From NCBI GenBank assembly GCA_029261895.1, contig JAJDAK010000052.1:49186-113185 (forward strand): a stretch of 64,000 nucleotides of DNA. Reading direction: 5' to 3'. Origin of the DNA: Deltaproteobacteria bacterium (GTDB lineage: Bacteria > Myxococcota_A > UBA9160 > SZUA-336). A program made the translations under genes and the position numbers. Under the pieces are notes generated by a model. The model did no database searches. It was not told the DNA's origin and saw only the letters and a program-made list of their open reading frames with translations. Of the stretch, positions 57,835 through 64,000 are shown piece by piece; positions within the stretch are counted from its first letter, which is position 1, and the number at the start of each line of letters is the position of its first letter.

Positions 57835-58149
57835 ATGAAGAAGTTTCAAAGTCTGCTGGTACTCGGATTGGCCAGTATGTTTCTGACCGGATGCATCGCG
57901 GTTTACACACCGGCGATCGGTGTACTCTTTACCGAAGTTTACGGTCCGCTCGATGCGGGAACTCGCGTCGGCGCGAAAGAGGGCGAGGCCTGTGCGCAGT
58001 CTGTGCTCGCCTTGGTCGCGACGGGTGATGCGAGCATCAAGGCCGCAGCACGCAACGGCGGCATCACCAAGATCGATTCCGTCGATCACTACTCCCGAAA
58101 CATCTTGGGTGTGCTCGGCGAGTTCTGCACGATTGTTCGCGGTTCTTAG
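57835..58149 (+). CDS. TRL-like family lipoprotein
   Basis: This encodes 104 residues. Residues 1-20 are a lipoprotein signal with lipobox FLTGC (C20). The rest matches the TRL-like family: LFTEVYGPLDAG, KEGEACAQSVLALVATGDASI and ITKIDSVDHYSRNILGV, ending in FCTIVRG. TRL stands for tRNA-associated locus; members are small secreted or envelope proteins with no known activity. GAAGGGGGATAGG precedes the ATG. The gene is monocistronic, with a strong hairpin 35 nt after its stop. Confidence 0.88.
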   Translation: MKKFQSLLVLGLASMFLTGCIAVYTPAIGVLFTEVYGPLDAGTRVGAKEGEACAQSVLALVATGDASIKAAARNGGITKIDSVDHYSRNILGVLGEFCTIVRGS

Positions 58150-58176
58150 TCGCGAGGGATCCTCGCTCGGCGATCC

Positions 58177-58370
58177 TTTAAATGAATCGGCCCCCGACGA
58201 CTGTCGGGGGCCGATTCCAAAGGGTCGGAGAGAGCGGTGAATGACTTGTGGGGGGTGAGAGGTTGGACATTTCAAATTAGAAATGCCGTCACCACCGCCT
58301 CTCCGTAAGAAATCCTATGGTCCAAACCGGCTGCCAATGTGCTCCGCACGACTTAGCCCCTGCTTGGATA
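58177..58370 (-). ncRNA. Predicted structured non-coding RNA, about 190 nt
   Basis: There is no coding frame, but a full transcription unit can be drawn on the minus strand. A promoter lies at 58406-58377, and the start near 58370 is 2 nt before the first helix. Domain 1 (58368-58321) is a nested hairpin of three helices: GCTTGGA/TCCAAAC, AGCC/GGCT and GCAC/GTGC, named by their plus-strand bases. Domain 2 (58304-58227) stacks a 12-bp helix with one bulge, a 5-bp helix and an 8-bp hairpin with an A/T-rich loop. A perfect 15-bp terminator-like hairpin (58217-58184) follows, then ATTTAAA. It does not match 6S, SRP, tmRNA or RNase P RNA as I know them. Helices alone would also fit the plus strand, but signals favour minus. 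Confidence 0.5.
58184..58217. terminator. Perfect 15-bp hairpin, probable two-way terminator
   Basis: GAATCGGCCCCCGAC (58184-58198) and GTCGGGGGCCGATTC (58203-58217) pair with a 4-nt loop. It lies between the end of the TRL-like gene (plus) and the predicted RNA (minus). On the minus side it is followed by ATTTAAA; on the plus side no T run follows. Confidence 0.65.
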
Positions 58371-58376
58371 CTCGGG

Positions 58377-58406
58377 AGAATACTGTGGTGGCGGGGCTGC
58401 TGTCAA
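58377..58406 (-). promoter_or_regulatory. Predicted promoter of the structured RNA
   Basis: On the minus strand a perfect -35 TTGACA (58406-58401), an 18-nt spacer and a -10 TATTCT (58382-58377, 4 of 6 matches) point toward 58370. The -35 is the best consensus match in this intergenic region. Confidence 0.5.
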
Positions 58407-58565
58407 TTTCTTTCTCCTAAATTCCCTTATTGGTACAATTATGCGGGGATTTTCCGGTATTTACATAGAAACGGCCGTCATCTAGGCTACTAACTCGCAC
58501 ATTCCGATATTTCCAGAATTCGGCCCGGGATGTCGGGGACGGAGGGGCCTGCTAAGCTCCGCTCG

Positions 58566-59951
58566 ATGCGTCGTTTTTTCCTCCGCACCTTCGGCTGCCA
58601 AATGAATCAGCACGATGCCGAGAAACTCGGAAATCTCCTGCACCATCAGGGATTCTCACCGAGTTCCTCTGCAGAGGATGCCGATCTGGTGCTGATCCAT
58701 ACCTGTTCCATTCGCGAGAAAGCGGAGCAGAAGCTCTATACCGAGATTGGCATTCTCGCCAAGTTGAAGGCCGGACGACCGGAGCTGGTGCTTGGCGTGG
58801 GGGGCTGTGTGGCACAGCAGGAGGGTGCGAAACTCTTGAAGCGGTTCCCTGTCCTGGATTTTGTCTTCGGGCCGCAGAACATCACGCATCTGCCGGCGAT
58901 GGTTGCGCGCGCGGCCGAGCACCAACGTAGTTTATGGGTGGACTATGACGAGGACCCGCAGCGCCGCTTTGAACTACCCGAGCGGCATCCCGAGTTTGAG
59001 TCCGTCACCCCAGGGCGCGCGTTTGTCACCGTTATGGAGGGTTGCGATCTTTTTTGCACCTACTGTGTGGTTCCGAAAACTCGCGGCCGCGAGGTCAGTC
59101 GCTCGAGTGGATCGATAGTGGAAGAAGCACAGCGTTGTGCAGATCGAGGTGTGGTTGAAATCACCTTGCTCGGTCAAACCGTAAACGCGTACGGTCGAAC
59201 TCGACCCGGTCAGGTGGCAGACGAGATTCCATTTGCCGAATTGATTCGACGCATTTCCGAAATCGATGGTATCGAGCGAATTCGTTTTACCAGCCCGCAT
59301 CCGATCTTTGTGTCGGATGACCTCATTCATGCATACGGTGAGATCCCAGAGCTCTGTCCGCATCTTCATCTTCCTGTGCAAAGTGGTTCGAATCGCGTGC
59401 TTGAAGCAATGAATCGGCGCTACACGCGTGAGGATTATCTCGATTTAGTCACACGTCTACGTGCCGTGCGCGGCGATATTGCGCTGACGACGGACTGGAT
59501 TGTGGGGTTCCCTGGCGAAACGGAGGCCGAATTCGAAGCGACACTTTCGTTGCTTCGCGAAGTGAAATTCGTCGACAGCTTTTCGTTTAAGTACTCCGAG
59601 CGTCCGGAGACTCCCGCTCAGCGTCGGGGTCTGATTCCGATGGATCCCGCGGAAGCGGGAAAACGGCTTGAGGCGCTTCAACTGCTACAGCGCGATCTCA
59701 CACTCGCGGCACATCAAGCACGTGTGGGGAGCAAAGTGACGATTCTGGTTGAGGGGACGAGCCGGCGTGGTGTCGATCAGCAGCGAGGTCGCTGCGAGTA
59801 CAATCGCGTCGTGAATTTCGTGAGTCCTGCAGCCGTTCAAGCGGGCAGTATTCAGGATGTCGAAATCATAGATGCAACCCCCCATTCGCTGCTTGCGGTA
59901 ACTGCCTTGACCGCGGCTGCGCCGAGGTCGCTGGAGCTTCCTATTGTCTGA
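58566..59951 (+). CDS. miaB: tRNA-2-methylthio-N6-dimethylallyladenosine synthase MiaB
   Basis: This 461-residue radical SAM methylthiotransferase adds a methylthio group to i6A at position 37 of UNN-decoding tRNAs. The N-terminal domain has three cluster cysteines: C11 (TFGCQMN), one in HTCSIREKA near 48, and one in GGCVAQQEG near 82. The radical SAM cysteines lie in CDLFCTYC near 159-166. A TRAM RNA-binding domain fills about 375-440. I chose the ATG at 58566, which gives a normal start to the fold. Upstream, TACAAT at 58434-58439 may be its -10 box, with a long leader. Confidence 0.96.
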   Translation: MRRFFLRTFGCQMNQHDAEKLGNLLHHQGFSPSSSAEDADLVLIHTCSIREKAEQKLYTEIGILAKLKAGRPELVLGVGGCVAQQEGAKLLKRFPVLDFVFGPQNITHLPAMVARAAEHQRSLWVDYDEDPQRRFELPERHPEFESVTPGRAFVTVMEGCDLFCTYCVVPKTRGREVSRSSGSIVEEAQRCADRGVVEITLLGQTVNAYGRTRPGQVADEIPFAELIRRISEIDGIERIRFTSPHPIFVSDDLIHAYGEIPELCPHLHLPVQSGSNRVLEAMNRRYTREDYLDLVTRLRAVRGDIALTTDWIVGFPGETEAEFEATLSLLREVKFVDSFSFKYSERPETPAQRRGLIPMDPAEAGKRLEALQLLQRDLTLAAHQARVGSKVTILVEGTSRRGVDQQRGRCEYNRVVNFVSPAAVQAGSIQDVEIIDATPHSLLAVTALTAAAPRSLELPIV

Positions 59952-60450
59952 TTCGTCTTCAAGTGAAATTGAAATGGTGGTTTCCGGCATCACGGTAGAT
60001 GCGGAAGGGGATGGCGCCGTGCTCTTGCTCGCGAGCGAGAGCGACCAAAAACTAGTGATTGCGATCGGCTTGTCCGAAGCCACCGCGATCGCCATGGAGT
60101 TGGAGAACGTTGAGGTGTCGCGACCCCTCACCCATGACTTGTTGAAGGATTTCGTAACGACATTGGATGGCCGCGTTCAGCGGGTCGAAATCGTTGCGCT
60201 ACATCACAACACGTATTTTGCGGAGATCGTGTTGACCGATGCGCGTGGGCGCGAAATGCGTGTCGATAGCCGGCCGAGTGATGCGGTTGCGTTGGCGTTG
60301 CGCTGTGATGTGTCTATTTGGGTCAAGCCTGAGGTTATGGCGCGCGCGAGTGCGTCCACGGAGTCCTTACCCGACCCCACGGATCTCGAGGCTTCGCGCG
60401 AGTGGCTCGAAACGATGGATCCGGAAGACTTCGGCAAGTACAAGATGTAA
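59944..60450 (+). CDS. Bifunctional nuclease family protein (DUF151)
   Basis: This encodes 168 residues. The DUF151/BFN domain spans about 8-135, with the typical IAIGLSEATAIAMELENVEVSRPLTHDLL, VEIVALHHNTYFAEIVL and DSRPSDAVALALRC blocks. Plant and mycobacterial members are reported to cut DNA or RNA, or to respond to stress, but catalytic residues are not firmly known. The end (about 136-168) is a polar, probably helical extension. The start is a TTG inside the miaB stop region (8-nt overlap); an ATG at 59974 would shorten it by ten residues. miaB-DUF151 is a frequent pair in delta-type bacteria. Confidence 0.88.
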   Translation: MSDSSSSEIEMVVSGITVDAEGDGAVLLLASESDQKLVIAIGLSEATAIAMELENVEVSRPLTHDLLKDFVTTLDGRVQRVEIVALHHNTYFAEIVLTDARGREMRVDSRPSDAVALALRCDVSIWVKPEVMARASASTESLPDPTDLEASREWLETMDPEDFGKYKM

Positions 60451-60479
60451 GGTAGCCGGGGTGCCTTTTGGGGAGAGGT

Positions 60480-62288
60480 TTGAATCCTAAGCCGCGCATT
60501 CTCGCGATCGATAATCAGCTCTACTTCCGAAGTTTCCTTGAGGGAATCTTGGCGGAGGCTGGCTATGCGATCCAAACGGTGGATCGTCGTGCCGCCGCCA
60601 TCGAGGAGCTGCAGCTGCAGGGTCGTTTCGATGCGTTGATCCTGGATCTTGCGCTGCCCGATACGGATGGCGAAGCGTTGATTCGTGAGCTCCGACAACG
60701 CTGGCCCGAGCAACCCGTTATCGTTGTGACCGGGGTTGGGGAAACCCCAGCCGTGGTTTCCGCGATGGCCGCAGGAGCGTTTGACTATTTATTAAAGCCC
60801 ATCGATCGCGAAGCGCTACTGCGCACGATCGAGCGCGCGGCAGGCGGAAGTGGGGAAGAGACTGCGGCGGACACGTCAACGACGTTGGAGACAGTCTCGA
60901 AACCCGCGTCGTCGAGCGATTTGATCGCGAACGAAGTCATCGCGCTTTTTCGTCACGCTGCTGCGCGTGATGTTGCCGAAGCGTGGCTGGGCGAACTGAT
61001 ACGTGCCACGGGATCGACGGAGGGAGTGGCATGGGCGCGAGAAGCGGCCGGACCCAAGCTGCATCGAATGGCGATACAGGGCCCGATCGATCCCAGCGAT
61101 GAAGTGCTTGAATGGAGCGAGGACGCGAACGCACTGGGGACGAATCTTGCGGCGGGTCGAGCGCTACTCGCACACCTGACGGTTCCGGGGGATGACCCAC
61201 GTGCGCTCTTTGTGCCCGCGGTGCTTGAAAACCAGCTGCTGGGTGTTGCGCGGTTGGGGGGCTGGGCGGGCGAGCTGAATGCGGAAGCGATTGAGCTTGC
61301 GACGCGATGGGGTGCAGCCGCCGCACACGCATTCGCGAGCGCGCATCAGAAGGAAATGCTGGAGCGCAATAGCTTCGTCGATGCTCGTACCGGGCTCGCG
61401 ACACGAGCGTTCTTGGAACGTGTTGCGCAAACGGAAATTCGAAAAGCTCACCGCTATGGGCGACGTTTGAATTGTATTTGCATCGAGTTTCGCGGCGATG
61501 CGGCGATCGAGCGCGACCCGCTGCTCAAGCAGCTGGTGCACGCACTCTCCCGTAGTTTGCGTGACACCGATATTCTTGCGATCGAAGATGCGCGACGATT
61601 TTGGATTCTAGTCACCGATACCGATGCACTCGGCGGAATCGTTCTCAAGCGACGCCTGGCCGATAGAGTGCGTGCGGTATTGGAAGCCGAAGCTTCAGAA
61701 GCGAGCGCATTGCTCGGTATGGCGAGCTATCCACGGGATGGTGAAACGCTTGCTGACATGCAAGCGTTGGCGCTTCGGCGCGTCGAGGCCGAAGAGAACT
61801 CTGTGGTTCATCGTCTGGGAATCAAGACGCAGAGCTCGCTTGCACAAATTGGACGATGCTTACTCAAAGAAGCCGAACTCATGCCCTCAAAGATAGTCGC
61901 TGAAGCCGCAGAGTTGATTATTGGGGAATTGAGCTGCCGCCCGCAGGATCGAGGGTTGCTCTTTTTGGCGCCTGGCGTGGAGCGCCCGGTGTTTCTCGGG
62001 CCGCTTTCCGTGCTCGGTGATTCCGATGCGTCCACCGATGTTTTTCTGGGTACCGACGGCGATACCATCCCCTCGGGGCCTGCGGTGACCGCGCTCGCGT
62101 TACCTCCCGATATACCTGTCGATACCACGTGGATCGTTCGCTTTGGCGAAGCACCGCCGTACGCAATGGTTGCCGGTCCGCCGGCGCCCGATGGAAATCG
62201 CATGGTCTACCACTCCAACGATGCGGTCTTGGTCGAGCACATGACGTTTCGTTTGCGCGCCGAAGTCGGTTTCGGGGTGCGGTCATGA
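60480..62288 (+). CDS. Response regulator with GAF-like and degenerate GGDEF domains
   Basis: This encodes 602 residues from a TTG with GGGGAG just upstream. Residues 1-120 are a receiver with the phospho-acceptor aspartate in LILDLALPDTDG, the Thr/Ser switch in VVTGVG and the lysine in YLLKPID; one of the two usual acidic residues at the top is Asn (IDNQ). Residues about 160-290 look like a GAF sensor. Residues about 300-420 align with GGDEF domains (DARTGLATRAFLERV), but the active-site motif reads DARRF, so c-di-GMP synthesis is unlikely. The last 170 residues are of unknown type. Its stop overlaps the next gene by 4 nt, so the two products should work in one pathway. Confidence 0.85.
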   Translation: MNPKPRILAIDNQLYFRSFLEGILAEAGYAIQTVDRRAAAIEELQLQGRFDALILDLALPDTDGEALIRELRQRWPEQPVIVVTGVGETPAVVSAMAAGAFDYLLKPIDREALLRTIERAAGGSGEETAADTSTTLETVSKPASSSDLIANEVIALFRHAAARDVAEAWLGELIRATGSTEGVAWAREAAGPKLHRMAIQGPIDPSDEVLEWSEDANALGTNLAAGRALLAHLTVPGDDPRALFVPAVLENQLLGVARLGGWAGELNAEAIELATRWGAAAAHAFASAHQKEMLERNSFVDARTGLATRAFLERVAQTEIRKAHRYGRRLNCICIEFRGDAAIERDPLLKQLVHALSRSLRDTDILAIEDARRFWILVTDTDALGGIVLKRRLADRVRAVLEAEASEASALLGMASYPRDGETLADMQALALRRVEAEENSVVHRLGIKTQSSLAQIGRCLLKEAELMPSKIVAEAAELIIGELSCRPQDRGLLFLAPGVERPVFLGPLSVLGDSDASTDVFLGTDGDTIPSGPAVTALALPPDIPVDTTWIVRFGEAPPYAMVAGPPAPDGNRMVYHSNDAVLVEHMTFRLRAEVGFGVRS

Positions 62289-63820
62289 GAATTCTGATCG
62301 CCGACGCGGATAGTATTCGCGCGAAAGAGCTCGCGGAAGTCTGCATGTCTCGTGGACATCTTGTCGAACGCGCGGCGCATGGCGCCGACGCGCTCGAAGT
62401 CGCCTTGCAACGCCTGCCCGATGTGGTCATCGCGCCGATCGATCTTCCTGTGATCGATGCTACACGCCTCGCGGAAATTCTACGCGGTAACCCGCGAACA
62501 CGCCTGGCCACTTTTGTCTTCTTGATCGAAGATGAGTTGGCTGCGCCGATCTCAATGAATCCCCGTGACGCGACTGTGCTCGCGCCGTGGCATCACGAAG
62601 ATATCGTCGATCACCTCGAGACGATCTCCGAGCGAAGCGAGCGCTTCGGCGATATGCGCAAGGATACGGAGATCGAAGGCAAACTCGCGCAGGTCTCCGT
62701 CGTCGAATTGCTTCAACTCTTTGAAATGAATCGCAAGAGCGGCACGCTACGCCTCACACAGGATAATCGTATCGGGATGATTCCAATTTCGCGCGGGCAG
62801 GTGGCAGATGCCTCGGTCCCACTGCAAGACGGAAACTCGGTCGTAGGTGAGAAGGCGCTTTACCGCCTGTTGATGTGGAAACGAGGCCGCTTCGAGTTTC
62901 TACCTGGCGAGCCTCGCGAGGCCATGCGCATACGGAAACCGATGCGTGCCTTGTTGCTCGAAGGCATGCGTCAGCGGGATGAGTTTGAAAAGCGCAAATC
63001 GGAGTTGCCCAGCGATGACACACGTCTGCGGGTATCGGCAGATCACGGCGACATCCCCATCGACGCGCATCCGCTGACCCGCGAAGTGATCGATGCGGTC
63101 GTCGCGTTCCGGCGTGTCGGCGATATCGTCGACCATTGCAGCTATCCGGACTACCAAGTGCTTCGGGTGCTCGCGAACTTGCTTGCGCGTGGTGGCCTCA
63201 ACGTAGAAATGCAGCCTTCGCTCGGTGATTCCTCCAGTGCTACGCCACACGTCGGGCTGTTTAGCCCAGCTCAAGTCCGTCGCTTGCGGGAATGGGTCGC
63301 GGGGCAACGGCCGCGACCGAGTTCCATCGTTAAAGTGATGGTCATCGGTCCCGACCTGAGTGTGTTTCCAATCTTCTTTGAGGCACTCCGTGAATGCACC
63401 GATTTCATGGCAGACGCGCGCGCCGCCCGGGATCCCACGCGTCTGCAAGGTCTCACTTGTCTGGGCCATTTCTCTCTGGGGGATGCCCTCAGTCTGCGCG
63501 TAATCGGTGTGCCGGCGGATCCTCGTTATGCGCCGCTTTGGTCACTCGCGAGCCATGGCATTCTAGGTGCGGTTGCGCTGCATCATCCACCGATTCAACA
63601 GGGCCTGGACGCAACGCGTCTGCTGCTGGAACAGCTGCGCGGGGATGGCAGGCCAGCGGTGGTCCATTTGCTGGAAGCGGGTGAAAAGCGCGTGGAACCC
63701 AACGCTGAGGAGCGCAGCTGCCTCGCCGAACTCGGGGGTCCCGCATTCGTTTTGCCAGCTGCTCCCAGCGACCAGCGCCTCGAAGTGCTGAGGCAGGCCT
63801 TCTCGGCACTCGTACCCTAG
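62285..63820 (+). CDS. Pseudo-receiver-PATAN protein with GTPase-like C-terminal domain
   Basis: This encodes 512 residues. Residues 1-115 fold like a receiver (ILIADADSIRAKELAEVC), but where the phospho-acceptor aspartate should be the sequence is IAPIDLPVID, with proline, so it probably cannot be phosphorylated. Residues about 130-215 are a PATAN/DUF4388 domain (IEGKLAQVSVVELLQLFEMNRKSG-type pattern, ending in GRFEFLPGE). Residues about 350-512 align in order with the MglA-like GTPases attached to PATAN proteins: KVMVIGPDLSVFPIFF takes the P-loop place without Gly-Lys-Thr, and LRVIGVPADPRYAPLW takes the place of LFGTPGQ-x-RF. Nucleotide binding looks lost. The 180 nt after the stop show only an A/T-rich inverted repeat near 63905-63935. 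Confidence 0.85.
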   Translation: MRILIADADSIRAKELAEVCMSRGHLVERAAHGADALEVALQRLPDVVIAPIDLPVIDATRLAEILRGNPRTRLATFVFLIEDELAAPISMNPRDATVLAPWHHEDIVDHLETISERSERFGDMRKDTEIEGKLAQVSVVELLQLFEMNRKSGTLRLTQDNRIGMIPISRGQVADASVPLQDGNSVVGEKALYRLLMWKRGRFEFLPGEPREAMRIRKPMRALLLEGMRQRDEFEKRKSELPSDDTRLRVSADHGDIPIDAHPLTREVIDAVVAFRRVGDIVDHCSYPDYQVLRVLANLLARGGLNVEMQPSLGDSSSATPHVGLFSPAQVRRLREWVAGQRPRPSSIVKVMVIGPDLSVFPIFFEALRECTDFMADARAARDPTRLQGLTCLGHFSLGDALSLRVIGVPADPRYAPLWSLASHGILGAVALHHPPIQQGLDATRLLLEQLRGDGRPAVVHLLEAGEKRVEPNAEERSCLAELGGPAFVLPAAPSDQRLEVLRQAFSALVP

Positions 63821-64000
63821 AAGATAGACCGTCGATCCCTCTCCGTGGCGCTGCGAGGCCCGCAGACCTGCTGATGGGTTCTGGGCTTGATGTTGCGGGC
63901 GGCCAAATGGCAATAAATGTAATTTGCATTTGCCCCCCCCATGACATGGCGCCGGGCGCGGTTTAAGTTTAGCCACACGGGATAGGTGGTGGACCAGTTG

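Overview
This 64 kb window is an ordinary, densely coded stretch of bacterial chromosome. It is fairly GC-rich, gene overlaps of 1-4 nt are common, and TTG and GTG starts are frequent. I see no insertion sequence, integrase, prophage or CRISPR array. The gene content suggests a Gram-negative bacterium of the old Deltaproteobacteria, most like Myxococcota. The reasons are an MglA-type small GTPase, response regulators carrying a PATAN (DUF4388) domain and a GTPase-like domain, a Ser/Thr kinase with helical repeats, a fused isobutyryl-CoA mutase, and a cdaA-cdaR-glmM block beside ftsH and folP. That placement is inference from family content; no rRNA is present to settle it.

Layout. 1-8.8 kb: the end of an unknown gene, a PLP aminotransferase, a dNTPase, a large unknown protein with an arginine-rich linker and a degenerate DHH-like end, queE and thiC. 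8.88-9.44 kb: a CAU tRNA with promoter and terminator, then two inverted copies of a 73-bp stem-loop repeat. 9.36-11.3 kb: a sodium symporter with a 28-codon accessory gene and a small excisionase-type HTH protein. 11.5-17.1 kb: a MOSC protein, then an acyl-CoA ligase, di-heme cytochrome, acyl-CoA dehydrogenase-like and SDR operon, with a double hot-dog protein divergent from it. 17.1-19.2 kb: a repeat-containing Ser/Thr kinase. 19.3-30.5 kb: housekeeping genes (tilS, ftsH, folP, cdaA, cdaR, glmM, pdxJ, NAD(P)HX repair, tsaE, lysC and a ComEA-like protein). 30.6-37.2 kb: a membrane-protein, DUF4129, DUF4350, MoxR and DUF58 operon that meets spoIIM tail to tail, then an RDD gene. 37.2-41 kb: cysteine desulfurase, mnmA, rnc and era, overlapping head to tail. 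41-52.6 kb: acyl-CoA metabolism (thiolase, 3-hydroxyacyl-CoA dehydrogenase, carboxylase beta subunit, MFS transporter, icmF, methylmalonyl-CoA mutase, meaB). 52.6-57.7 kb: an MglA-like GTPase, ribBA, a PadR regulator and a second MoxR-VWA pair. 57.8-64 kb: a TRL-like lipoprotein, a probable structured non-coding RNA, miaB, a bifunctional-nuclease-family protein and two large response-regulator-like proteins.

How the genes work together. The thiolase-to-meaB block fits oxidation of short, branched or odd-chain acyl-CoAs to propionyl-CoA and then succinyl-CoA, with two B12 mutases and two G-protein chaperone functions side by side. cdaA-cdaR-glmM ties c-di-AMP synthesis to cell-wall precursor supply. 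tilS, mnmA with a cysteine desulfurase, miaB, tsaE and queE give the window a strong tRNA-modification theme. The least explained parts are the paired stem-loop repeat at 9.0-9.3 kb, the structured RNA at about 58.2-58.4 kb, the 845-residue DHH-like protein, and the last gene, whose receiver and GTPase domains both appear to have lost key residues.
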